From contig JAICTZ010000014.1 in the NCBI GenBank assembly GCA_025936115.1, forward strand, positions 62,001-126,000: a stretch of 64,000 nt of DNA. Direction: 5' to 3'. Made by a program: the position numbers and the translations under genes. The stretch's first letter is position 1; each line of letters opens with the position of its first letter. Origin of the DNA: Polyangiaceae bacterium. Lineage in GTDB: Bacteria > Myxococcota_A > Polyangia > Polyangiales > Polyangiaceae. Positions 37,249-45,127 of this stretch are shown here, one piece after another. The notes below the pieces were generated by a model. The model worked only from the letters and a program-made list of their open reading frames with translations. It searched no databases and had not been told where the DNA came from.

Positions 37249-39036
37249 GTGGCGCTTTCTTTGACGATTTTGGGGGCGCTGCGCCCCAGGGACGAGGGCT
37301 CCGCTAAGATGCCGCACGCAAGGATGGAAGCGGACGCCGACAAGGGCCCCCTCCAGGTCGGTGGGAAGCTCCTTAAATACACGATCCGGGGGCTGCTCGG
37401 TCGGGGCGGCTACGCTTGGGTCTATGACGGGTACGACGCGTTCCTCGACGTCGAGGTGGCCATCAAGGTACTGCATCGGGCGGGCGGCGTCACCGCGGAC
37501 ATGCTCCGGCGGGGCCAAGCGGAGGCGAAATTTCTCTACCGGCTCCGCCACGAAAACGTGGTCGAAGTGCTCGATGCCGGCATCACGGACGCCGGGCTTT
37601 ACATCGTCATGGAGCTCCTGCGCGGCCCGACCCTTCGCACGCGGCTCCTCAAAGACGGACCGATGCCACTCGGGCAAGCGCTCCCGTACTTTGCACAAGT
37701 CTGTGACGGCATCGGTTCAGCCCACGCCATCAAGGCCATTCACCGCGACATCAAGCCGGAAAACCTCGTCATCCAGCCGGGCAATCGCGCCAAGGTGCTC
37801 GACTTCGGCGTCGTCAAAGTCATCGATGCAGTCGGCGGCACGACCGAGCGCGACGTCGTTCACGGCACCGTTCTCTATCTCTCGCCCGAACAACTGAACG
37901 GCGTCACCGCCACGCCGCGCAGCGACGTGTACGCGCTCGGTCTCACGTTGTTCGAGGCGTTGTACGGAAAGCACCCGCTGCTCTTGCGCAACGCGCACCC
38001 GACGCAAGCGGAGCTCCCTTGGCTGCAGCTTACGGTGACGCCGCCGCGACTCGACAAGCTCGACGGCCGTATCCCGCGCGATGTTGCGCGCTTGGTGGAG
38101 CGCATGCTGGTCAAGGATCCAGCGCTGCGAATTGCCTCCATGCAGCAATGCGCCGCCGAGCTTCGCGCGTGCGCGGCGAGCCTGACCTCGTCCGGCATCG
38201 AGCTCGTGAGCAGCGTCACCGAACCGACGGGTGTGCCGGTGGTGCACGGACCTCGAGCTCAGCTCGATGCCGACACGGACCGCGACGGCGACGCCTTCGA
38301 CGCCGCGGTCACGATCCCACGCACGCCGAGCCCGGTGGTCACGAGTAACGGCACCGAGCGCATCGAGCCGCGGCGCCTGCTCGCCGACGTCCCCGTGGCG
38401 ACGATTGAACGGCCGGACAGCACCATGCGCCCGCGGATCGCGGCGTCCGTCAAAGCGCTTCCGACTGCCGGCACCGTCCCACCCGTCACGACTGGAGGTC
38501 CCCGTCACACGCCAAGAGTCCTCGAAACCGCGCCGCCTCGCCTCATTCTCCAATGGGTCGCCATTGGCGCCTTCGCAGGGGCCGTCATGGGCGCGGTCGT
38601 GCTGCTCGTTACCACGCAGACACCTCGGACCACGCCGCGCCCGCGCGACGCCGCGGCGTTCGTGCCTGCCGCGGCGACTACGCCTGCGCCTTCGCCTTCG
38701 CTAGCCTCGTCGATCGCCCTGGTGCCGGCACCTATACCAGCCCAATCAGCGGCGCCGGCGACTGTCGTCCAGCACGTGTTGCCGAGCGCCAGATCGAGCG
38801 CCACGCCCGTGTCGACTGCAGCCATGTCGAAAGCAAAGCCGCTCTCGCATCCTCGCGCCGCGGTCGACTCGTCCTCGAAGCCGAAGAACATCACCTCCCC
38901 GGACAAGATGGCCGACCGCTTGCTCTGGATTGAGCAAGACCTCGACAAAGAGAAGAAGAAAAAGAACGGGGAAGCAGCGACGAAGGCAGCAACGAAGGCC
39001 GCGACGGAACCCGACATGGGCCCTCTTCTGCAATGA
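37249..39036 (+). CDS. Ser/Thr protein kinase with TM helix and low-complexity C-terminal region
   Basis: The kinase domain (about 40-310) has Gly loop GRGGYAWVY, VAIKVLHR, HRDIKPENLV, DFG in VLDFGVVKV and GTVLYLSPEQL. A disordered Thr/Pro/Arg-rich linker leads to one TM helix (VAIGAFAGAVMGAVVLLV). The outer part is Ala/Pro/Ser/Thr-rich and ends in a Lys/Glu cluster. In-frame ATGs at 37309 and 37324 are alternative starts, since conservation begins only at about LKYTIRGLLG. The stop overlaps the next start (ATGA), so the kinase and the Pro/Ala-rich membrane protein are translationally coupled. It heads the unit kinase - TM protein - PEGA protein - lipoprotein. Confidence 0.88.
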   Translation: MALSLTILGALRPRDEGSAKMPHARMEADADKGPLQVGGKLLKYTIRGLLGRGGYAWVYDGYDAFLDVEVAIKVLHRAGGVTADMLRRGQAEAKFLYRLRHENVVEVLDAGITDAGLYIVMELLRGPTLRTRLLKDGPMPLGQALPYFAQVCDGIGSAHAIKAIHRDIKPENLVIQPGNRAKVLDFGVVKVIDAVGGTTERDVVHGTVLYLSPEQLNGVTATPRSDVYALGLTLFEALYGKHPLLLRNAHPTQAELPWLQLTVTPPRLDKLDGRIPRDVARLVERMLVKDPALRIASMQQCAAELRACAASLTSSGIELVSSVTEPTGVPVVHGPRAQLDADTDRDGDAFDAAVTIPRTPSPVVTSNGTERIEPRRLLADVPVATIERPDSTMRPRIAASVKALPTAGTVPPVTTGGPRHTPRVLETAPPRLILQWVAIGAFAGAVMGAVVLLVTTQTPRTTPRPRDAAAFVPAAATTPAPSPSLASSIALVPAPIPAQSAAPATVVQHVLPSARSSATPVSTAAMSKAKPLSHPRAAVDSSSKPKNITSPDKMADRLLWIEQDLDKEKKKKNGEAATKAATKAATEPDMGPLLQ

Positions 39037-40001
39037 CCGACGACAAGCGCGCACCAGCTCCGCAGACGCCGGTCGGCAACCGCCCAAGCGCTCCCGCCGC
39101 GCCGGGCCCCGCCCCGGCCGCGCCACGCCCCGCGACGGAGCCACGCCCTGCGACAGAGCCCCGCTCCGCGACGGAGCCGCGCCCCGCGACGGAGCCACGC
39201 CCTGCGACAGAGCCCCGCTCCGCGACGGAGCCGCGCCGCGCGGCGGCGGCGACGCACGACCAAACCGACGTCGATCCTTACAAGGTACGGCGCGTCACGA
39301 TCCCGCCGGACATGCGCGTCCAGATGATCGACTGGTGGAAGCACCGCCGCCACGAAAACCTGCCGAAGGACACCGTTCCACCCGGCCCGAAGGTCCCCGA
39401 CGAGCCGACGCCCAAACGCGGCGTCGAACCCGACACGATTCGCAACTTCCCGCCTCCGCGCGCGGCTCCCGACTCCGTCACGCCCGTCGGCGTCCCCACC
39501 GTCCCCATGAAGTCGCTGCGCGGCATCGCGGTCGGCATCGCGATCGTGGCGGCGGCTCTCCTCATCCTCGTCATCCTCCTCCGGCGCCACCAGCCGCCGC
39601 GCGTCGCTGAGCCGGCGAGCGCGTCTGCGCCGGATGCGCAGGCTGCGAAGGCTGCATCGGTCGCGGCGCCTGCATCGGTCGCGGCGCCTGCATCGGAAGT
39701 TGTGACTTCGGTGCACACCGCAGACCGTTCTCCGAGCGTGGGGGTGGGCCCATCCGAGACTGCGACGCCTCCGAACTCCCCCGCCATCTCACCGAGCTCC
39801 GCTAGGACAGAGGCGCGTGAACGGCCGGCACGCGCCCACGACATGATCGAGCCTCTGCATCCTCGCACCAAGCCGCCCAGCCCGGCGTCCGTGGGGAGCC
39901 ACCTGGAATCGCGGCGCGGAGAGCCGACACCGCAACAGGCCGCACCCTCGACTACGACCCAGAATCCCTTTGCAAAGCCCCTTTTTGCTCCATCCAATTG
40001 A
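39033..40001 (+). CDS. Single-TM Pro/Ala-rich protein, cassette copy 1
   Basis: No family is recognised. Residues 1-75 are disordered and include a 54-bp tandem duplication encoding ATEPR-type repeats. Residues about 80-160 are a well-defined cytoplasmic block (YKVRRVTIPPDMRVQMIDWW, KHRRHENLPKDTVPP). One TM helix follows (GIAVGIAIVAAALLILVILL), then an outer Ala/Ser/Pro-rich region ending NPFAKPLFAPSN. The block plus TM helix are encoded by DNA about 98% identical to the second copy at 43.4 kb. Coupling to the kinase gene suggests it is a kinase substrate or adaptor; Thr-Pro-rich tails are plausible phosphorylation sites (inference). Confidence 0.75.
   Translation: MTDDKRAPAPQTPVGNRPSAPAAPGPAPAAPRPATEPRPATEPRSATEPRPATEPRPATEPRSATEPRRAAAATHDQTDVDPYKVRRVTIPPDMRVQMIDWWKHRRHENLPKDTVPPGPKVPDEPTPKRGVEPDTIRNFPPPRAAPDSVTPVGVPTVPMKSLRGIAVGIAIVAAALLILVILLRRHQPPRVAEPASASAPDAQAAKAASVAAPASVAAPASEVVTSVHTADRSPSVGVGPSETATPPNSPAISPSSARTEARERPARAHDMIEPLHPRTKPPSPASVGSHLESRRGEPTPQQAAPSTTTQNPFAKPLFAPSN
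39123..39230. repeat. 54-bp tandem duplication in the TM-protein gene
   Basis: Two adjacent 54-base copies (39123-39176 and 39177-39230) differ at one base. Each copy is itself three degenerate 18-base units encoding (Pro/Ser)-Ala-Thr-Glu-Pro-Arg. Confidence 0.9.
39274..39622 (+). repeat. 349-bp direct repeat, copy 1 (partner at 43395-43743)
   Basis: Compared by eye with 43395-43743 at a constant offset of 4121, I count about seven substitutions and no gaps over 349 bases. Similarity stops abruptly on both sides. It covers the cytoplasmic block and TM helix of the two cassette membrane proteins. Confidence 0.9.
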
Positions 40002-40011
40002 TCGAGTTCGC

Positions 40012-41064
40012 ATGACACACTCTCTTGCCAGTCTGCAAGCATTCATTCGACGCGGCGTCGCGGTCGCCGCGTCCTGCGCACTTGTGGGTTTTGCCTCGAG
40101 CGTTTCCGCGGCCGATCCGGTCAGTGACGCGAGCTCACCCCAAGCGCAGTACAGCGCAGCCCACGACGCCATGAACGCGAAAAATTGGGATGAGGCTCGG
40201 CGCCTGCTGATGGGTCTGTGGACGCGGGCCCAATCTTACGATGTCGCGTCATCGCTCATGTACGTGGAATATCACACCGGCCATTTTGCTAAAGCTGCGA
40301 ATTACGCTGCGTTCGCGATCCGCAACGCACCGCCGGTCGCGAACCGAAACGAGCTTGATCTGTTGAGGAAGGGTCTAGACGAGCTGAAGCAGCGTGTTGG
40401 CGCAATAACCGTCATCGTGAACAGGTCGGGCGCGGAGGTGCTGGTGGACTCGGAAGTGGTGGGCAGCTCTCCACTTGCATCCGACGTCTATGTGGACGTT
40501 GGTCCGCACGTCATTCGCGCGCGACTTGCGGGGAGTGAGAGCCCGAAAGTACGGGTGGACGCACTCGCGGGGCAGCCGAATACGGTACAGCTCGACATTC
40601 CGCTGGCGACGACAGCCGATCCCCCGCCATCGTTGCGTGGGCCGGGCGCTATCGCAGCCTCTGCACCCGAAAGCCGAGACAATTCACTCGACTACACGCC
40701 AACAATCATAACGGCCAGTGTCGGCGGCGCGGCGCTGGTTGGAGGGATCGTATCCATTATCGTTGCGGCGAATAAGCAAGTTGAAGCAGACGATCGCCTG
40801 GGCAAACTTGGCGGTGACAATCCTTGTGCTGCCGGCATCGATGCAACACAAGAACCCGAATGCCATGATATACATCAGCTAGCGACGAGCGCGACCACGC
40901 TCCGCACGGTTGCTTACATTGGATTCGGCGCCGCTGCCGCGGCCGGCTTCGCAACGTTCGTCCTCTGGCCGAGATCACGGCCGCAGCCTGCTAGTGTGCA
41001 AGCGTCACCGAGCGTCTCTGTTTCACCGCTTGGGCTGGCGGCTTCTATCCATCTTCGATTTTGA
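40012..41064 (+). CDS. PEGA-domain membrane protein, cassette copy 1
   Basis: A signal peptide (ending VSAADP) is followed by a TPR-like helical region (QAQYSAAHDAMNAKNWDEAR, then LMYVEYHTGHFAKAANYAAF). Next comes a PEGA domain (GAITVIVNRSGAEVLVDSEV, then SSPLASDVYVDVGPHVIRAR). Two hydrophobic helices follow near the C-terminus (ITASVGGAALVGGIVSIIVA and VAYIGFGAAAAAGFATFVLW). Such PEGA proteins are common in Polyangia, usually next to Ser/Thr kinases, with unknown role, probably cell-wall or surface associated. The ATG at 40012 lies ten bases after the TM-protein stop. The paralog in copy 2 is much more diverged than the adjacent 349-bp repeat. Confidence 0.85.
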   Translation: MTHSLASLQAFIRRGVAVAASCALVGFASSVSAADPVSDASSPQAQYSAAHDAMNAKNWDEARRLLMGLWTRAQSYDVASSLMYVEYHTGHFAKAANYAAFAIRNAPPVANRNELDLLRKGLDELKQRVGAITVIVNRSGAEVLVDSEVVGSSPLASDVYVDVGPHVIRARLAGSESPKVRVDALAGQPNTVQLDIPLATTADPPPSLRGPGAIAASAPESRDNSLDYTPTIITASVGGAALVGGIVSIIVAANKQVEADDRLGKLGGDNPCAAGIDATQEPECHDIHQLATSATTLRTVAYIGFGAAAAAGFATFVLWPRSRPQPASVQASPSVSVSPLGLAASIHLRF

Positions 41065-41082
41065 GAATACGGGGTCAGGACA

Positions 41083-42417
41083 ATGGAATCGTTCGCCGGA
41101 CACACGTTCATTCTGGCCAGCATTGCCGCTGGCCTTCTTGCCGGGACGAGTTGCTCGACGCCTTGTGAGAATTACGGAGGTTGCGGGACCTTCAACCCCA
41201 CGGGTGGCTCTGGCGGAAGCGCCGGTACTTCTGCCGCATCGGGCAATTCAGGAGCTTCTGGTCGCGGTGGCGCTGGGATAAGCGGAAGCGGCGGCGAGGC
41301 GGGCCAAACTGCTGGGCTGGCGGGAACGAGCGGCTCGGCCCCAACTGCCGGTTCGAGCGGCAAGGGTGGCGGTGCCGGGTCGAGCACCGGAGGGACCTCT
41401 GGCGAAGGGGGCGGCGCGGGTATCGGAGGTGGGGGTGGGGCTGAGCCTTGCGATGGCGCGTGCAAGGGCACGACGCCGGTCTGCGACGACGCGACGAACA
41501 CGTGCGTCGGGTGCCTGAGGAACTCGCAATGCGCGGGGCAGAGGCCTGTCTGCGACAAGCCGACGAACACCTGCGTCGAATGCAACGCGGAGAACTCCAA
41601 CAAATGCCAGGGAGCAACCCCCGCGTGCAACGTCTCGACCAAGATCTGCGTCGAATGCACGGCTGCGGACTCAAGCGAGTGCCACGGCGACACGCCGGTG
41701 TGCGACACGGAGGCGAACCAATGTGTCGGCTGCATCAGGAGCGACGACTGCGCCCTAACGACGGCCGCTCGTTGTGGCGGGAATAGTACGTGCGTCGCGT
41801 GCGTGACCGACGGCGACTGCACACACCTGGACGGAACGCATGTTTGCGCCTCGGGCACGTGCGTGCAATGCACGGCCACTAATGAGACGGCGTGCGGGAC
41901 GAATTCGTGCAATCCAGCGACGCACGCGTGCACGACCACACCGAGAGGCAGTGTCGGGACTTGCGAGCCGTGTGTTGCGGACAGCGAATGCACCGGTGGT
42001 GATCAAGCCGATCCTGACCAGCGCTGCGTGCCGATGGAGTTTCAGGGCGTGGAAAGACTGGCAGGGTTTTGTTTGAGACGTGTCGTCAAGACCTGCGCGC
42101 GCCCGTACGAGATTCCCATCACTGTGAGCAGCCTTTCCGGTGCAACAGGAGAAGCCTACTGCGGCATCGATGAAGATACGACGCGCTGTGAGGCGGTGCT
42201 CGATTTGCTGAACTCGCAAGCTTGTTCCGACGGCCAGGACAGTTCGTGTGGGTGCGCGCGCGACAGCGATGGCAATTGCATCGAACCCGGCCTCGGAGGA
42301 CTGTGTCGCACTGTTGGCGTGAATCCAAAGCGGTGCTCTTACCAGTGCGGGACTCTTGATGATTGCCCCACCGGCAAGACGTGTTCGGGGTCAACCCCGC
42401 CGACGTATTGCCAATGA
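41083..42417 (+). CDS. Gly-rich linker, Cys-rich repeat lipoprotein (cassette copy 1)
   Basis: Lipobox AGTSC; the mature N-terminus has a short Cys cluster (CSTPCENYGGC) shared in form with three later lipoproteins. A Gly/Ser linker of about 90 residues follows. Then at least six short Cys modules of the type C-x-GxTPVCD-x3-NxCVxC appear, a pattern often seen in myxobacterial surface proteins, and a C-terminal globular part with more Cys pairs (ARPYEIPITVSSLSGATGEA, GLCRTVGVNPKRCSYQCG). Function is unknown. It lies 18 bases after the PEGA gene and ends the first cassette. The base composition appears less GC-rich than in the kinase genes. Confidence 0.72.
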   Translation: MESFAGHTFILASIAAGLLAGTSCSTPCENYGGCGTFNPTGGSGGSAGTSAASGNSGASGRGGAGISGSGGEAGQTAGLAGTSGSAPTAGSSGKGGGAGSSTGGTSGEGGGAGIGGGGGAEPCDGACKGTTPVCDDATNTCVGCLRNSQCAGQRPVCDKPTNTCVECNAENSNKCQGATPACNVSTKICVECTAADSSECHGDTPVCDTEANQCVGCIRSDDCALTTAARCGGNSTCVACVTDGDCTHLDGTHVCASGTCVQCTATNETACGTNSCNPATHACTTTPRGSVGTCEPCVADSECTGGDQADPDQRCVPMEFQGVERLAGFCLRRVVKTCARPYEIPITVSSLSGATGEAYCGIDEDTTRCEAVLDLLNSQACSDGQDSSCGCARDSDGNCIEPGLGGLCRTVGVNPKRCSYQCGTLDDCPTGKTCSGSTPPTYCQ

Positions 42418-42586
42418 GTATTCGGTCTCAGTTCCGTCATTCGTCCTTCGAAACGCGCACCCTTGCGACTGTGTTCACGGCGGCTGCCATCCCGAGTTGC
42501 GCGTACGGGACCGTCACGCCATAGATTGTCGGGCACCAATGAGGCCATCGACGGCATCGCCGAAGACGTGCTCGAAGCTCCGTAGC

Positions 42587-42970
42587 TCAGGTGCGCGCGA
42601 GACGTGCGACTTCGGCGCGAAGCAAGGCGAGCACCCGTTCCGGCTGCCGCAGCACGACATGGGCATCCAGGCGAAGGACATGCAATCCCGCCCGCTCCAG
42701 CACCCGATCGCGCCGCGCATCGGCGCGGCGCTTCTGCGCGTGATAACCGCCATCGATCTCGACGACCAGGCCGATAGTGGGCGCGAAGAGGTCCGCGATG
42801 TAACGCCCGGCCAGCACGACCTGCCGCCGAAACGGCACTCCCAGCCGGCGACCTCGCACCAGCTCAAAGAGCGCGGCTTCCGAAGCTGTAGGAGCGCGCC
42901 GCATACCCGAGGCACGCGCCGCTAGGAGCGCTGAGCGATGAGTGGAGAGGGTGGATTTGCTGAAGCGCAT
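42587..42970 (-). CDS. DUF559 (Vsr/restriction-endonuclease-like fold) protein
   Basis: About 127 residues. DUF559 hallmarks are PTASEAALFELVRGRRLGV, FRRQVVLAGRYIADLFAP, LVVEIDGGYHAQKRRADARR and DRVLERAGLHVLRLDA. The core resembles Vsr/very-short-patch-repair nucleases, with candidate catalytic Asp and Glu in ADLF and VEIDG. The ATG at 42970 is preceded by AGGAG at good spacing; longer reading is Arg/Ser-rich and unconvincing. It lies on the opposite strand between the two cassettes, and its 5' end overlaps the reading frame of the second TM protein. DUF559 genes are often solitary and mobile in these genomes. Biological role unknown. Confidence 0.8.
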   Translation of the reverse strand: MRFSKSTLSTHRSALLAARASGMRRAPTASEAALFELVRGRRLGVPFRRQVVLAGRYIADLFAPTIGLVVEIDGGYHAQKRRADARRDRVLERAGLHVLRLDAHVVLRQPERVLALLRAEVARLART

Positions 42971-44062
42971 GGAGACTCCTTGCGCGCGGCAGCTCGGCCG
43001 AGCGCAGCCCTCAACGGCGCAGGAGCTATGACATGCGCGGCGCGACCACGAGCGAGGTCCTCTGAGGAGCATGGCGGAGCTCGTGCGCGCCTGCGAAGCT
43101 CGGCCGAGTTGCCGCGCGCAAGGCCGCCGTCGCTTCGAGCACGCCGCCGCACGGCGAGCACCCGCCCGTGGCGTACTTCCAGCCCAGAAGCTCTCGGCAC
43201 CCGACCTCCCAGCGCGGAAGCGCCCACACCGCCCATTGCCGCCCGTCGAGTACGGGACCTCTCACCTGCGCACAGCGCGGCCGTTCGTAAGCTAACGTAC
43301 TTTGCGGCCGCGCGAGCACAGGTAAGAGGGACCCCGGCGCGCGCAGCAACGCGAGCACGACGGACGCACCCACGCCGCACCCCGACGGGGGAGCATCCCT
43401 ACAAAGTACGGCGCGTCACGATCCCGCCGGACATGCGCGTCCAGATGATCGACTGGTGGAAGCACCGCCGCCACGAAAACCTGCCGAAGGACACCGTTCC
43501 ACCCGACCCGAAGGTCCCCGACGAGCCAACGCCCAAACGCGGCGTCGAACCCGACACGATTCGCAACTTCCCGCCCCCGCGCGCGGCTCCCGACTCCGTC
43601 ACGCCCGTCGGCGTCCCCACCGTCCCCATGAAGTCGCTGCGCGGCATCGCGGTCGGCATCGCGATCGTGGCGGCGGCTCTCCTCATTCTCGTCATCCTCC
43701 TCCGGCGCCACCAGCCGCCGCGCGTCGCTGAGCCCGCGAGCGCCATGTCTGGCATGCCCCCCGTGTTGACCCGAGAGCTCGTGCCCGCGGCACCTCCGAG
43801 CATGGGGTCTCCAGCGGCGAGCCCGGCGCTCAGCACCGCAAGTCCGCCAGTCGCGCACGAGCTCGCCGGTCGTCCGAATCCCGTGGGCACGGCCAGCATG
43901 TCGGCCCGCGCAGCGCGCGTCGCCCCACCCGTCGCGCCGCGCGTGAAATCCCGCGATGCGGTAGCAGAACCGCGACGTCCCGCGGACGCTGCGCAGCCCC
44001 CGACGAACCAAAACTCGACACAAGACCCGTTCGCAAGACCCTTTTTCCCTCCAGCGAAGTGA
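42938..44062 (+). CDS. Single-TM Pro/Ala-rich protein, cassette copy 2 with replaced N-terminus
   Basis: From EHPYKVRRVTIPPDM onward the protein repeats copy 1: cytoplasmic block, TM helix GIAVGIAIVAAALLILVILL, outer Ala/Pro-rich region ending DPFARPFFPPAK. The first 150 residues are unlike copy 1: Arg/Ala/Ser-rich, low complexity and encoded partly antisense to the DUF559 gene. ATG 42938 has an AGGAG nine bases upstream; ATG 43028 is an alternative. I infer that an insertion or recombination replaced the original N-terminus, and the true start is uncertain. The stop lies eight bases before the second PEGA gene. Confidence 0.6.
   Translation: MSGEGGFAEAHGDSLRAAARPSAALNGAGAMTCAARPRARSSEEHGGARARLRSSAELPRARPPSLRARRRTASTRPWRTSSPEALGTRPPSAEAPTPPIAARRVRDLSPAHSAAVRKLTYFAAARAQVRGTPARAATRARRTHPRRTPTGEHPYKVRRVTIPPDMRVQMIDWWKHRRHENLPKDTVPPDPKVPDEPTPKRGVEPDTIRNFPPPRAAPDSVTPVGVPTVPMKSLRGIAVGIAIVAAALLILVILLRRHQPPRVAEPASAMSGMPPVLTRELVPAAPPSMGSPAASPALSTASPPVAHELAGRPNPVGTASMSARAARVAPPVAPRVKSRDAVAEPRRPADAAQPPTNQNSTQDPFARPFFPPAK
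42978..43123. repeat. 26-bp inverted repeat at the cassette join
   Basis: Arms 42978-43003 and 43098-43123 are inverted copies matching at 25 of 26 positions, separated by 94 bases. They sit just upstream of the DUF559 start and inside the anomalous N-terminal coding region. They could be ends of a small mobile element or a strong hairpin; flanking target-site duplications are not obvious. Confidence 0.7.
43395..43743 (+). repeat. 349-bp direct repeat, copy 2 (partner at 39274-39622)
   Basis: Second copy of the near-identical segment. The right edge is the divergence point in the outer domain; the left edge abuts the sequence introduced with the DUF559 gene. Confidence 0.9.
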
Positions 44063-44070
44063 TTGGAAGC

Positions 44071-45114
44071 ATGACGCACACGCAGGTAAGGCCGCTCGCA
44101 TTAAGGCGCTCTGGTCGGCCAAGGGTTCTTCGTGTGTTGCTGGTCGCTTGCGCTCTCGCGAGGCCGGGCGTTGCCCTGGCAGAGTCTGCGAGCGCGGATT
44201 CACCGCAGGCGCAATATCGCCAGGCGCATGAAGCCATGAACGCCAAGCGTTGGGAGGAAGCGCGGCGTTTGCTCCTCGACTTATGGACGCGGTCGCAAAC
44301 GTACGACGTGGCATCCGACTTGATGTTCGTCGAGTATCACCTCGGAAACTACGCCGCGGCGGCCAACTACGGGCAATTCGCGAGCCGCAACGTGCCGCCG
44401 GTCGCGGACGCAGACGACACGGTGCGCCTCAAGAAGGGCCTCGAGGAAGTCAAAAAGCGGGTTGGCGCCATCAGCGTGAGCGTCGACCGACCGGGCGCCG
44501 AAGTTCACGTCGACTCGGCGGTGGTCGGAACATCGCCGCTTCCCTCCGACGTCTACGTGGATGTCGGGCCGCATCGAGTGAGAGCAGTACTGGAAGGCGT
44601 GGACAGTCCGGAAGTGCGGGTCGACGCACTCGCCGGTGAAACTTACAAAGTCGAGCTCGCTCTCCCGCAAGGGGCCTCGGAAAACCCGCAACCGCCAGCT
44701 CTCCAAACCACGAGTGTGGCGCCTGGTCGGCCCGAGCGCGCTCCAAGCTACGCGCCGGCTATCGTCGCCGCGAGCGTCGGCGGCGTCGCGTTAGTGGGCG
44801 GCATCGTGGCGCTCGTCGTCTCGAGCAACCAACGTGCTAATGCCGAAGATCGACTCGCAGCGCTCGACGATCCGAATGCATGCGGCGCCGGCATGAGCGC
44901 GAACAACGCTGCGGCTTGCGACGACATCGCCAGTCAGGCCGACAGCTCGCACACGTTGCGTACGCTGTCGTTCGTCGGCTTCGGCACCGCCCTCGCCGCG
45001 GGCGCGCTCACTTATGTACTCTGGCCGAAATCTGCGTCGCGTACAGCGCGACTCGAGCCGAAGGTCGACGTCGCTCACCACGGGTTCTTTGCCGCTCTCG
45101 GCTATCATTTTTGA
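44071..45114 (+). CDS. PEGA-domain membrane protein, cassette copy 2
   Basis: Same architecture as copy 1: signal peptide (ending GVALAES), TPR-like helices (QAQYRQAHEAMNAKRWEEAR, LMFVEYHLGNYAAAANYGQF), PEGA domain (GAISVSVDRPGAEVHVDSAV, SDVYVDVGPHRVRAVLEG), and two TM helices near the end (VAASVGGVALVGGIVALVVS and LSFVGFGTALAAGALTYVLW). Protein identity to copy 1 is moderate, far below the adjacent 349-bp DNA repeat, so the duplication is old. The ATG at 44071 is used; a GTG overlapping the upstream stop is possible. The third relative at 50.6 kb is more distant. Confidence 0.85.
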   Translation: MTHTQVRPLALRRSGRPRVLRVLLVACALARPGVALAESASADSPQAQYRQAHEAMNAKRWEEARRLLLDLWTRSQTYDVASDLMFVEYHLGNYAAAANYGQFASRNVPPVADADDTVRLKKGLEEVKKRVGAISVSVDRPGAEVHVDSAVVGTSPLPSDVYVDVGPHRVRAVLEGVDSPEVRVDALAGETYKVELALPQGASENPQPPALQTTSVAPGRPERAPSYAPAIVAASVGGVALVGGIVALVVSSNQRANAEDRLAALDDPNACGAGMSANNAAACDDIASQADSSHTLRTLSFVGFGTALAAGALTYVLWPKSASRTARLEPKVDVAHHGFFAALGYHF

Positions 45115-45127
45115 TTTGGGGATTCAC

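Noticed and set aside
42418..42586. Possible additional gene between the first-cassette lipoprotein and DUF559
   Set aside because: Frames here are extensions of neighbours in shadow phases with no independent coding character.
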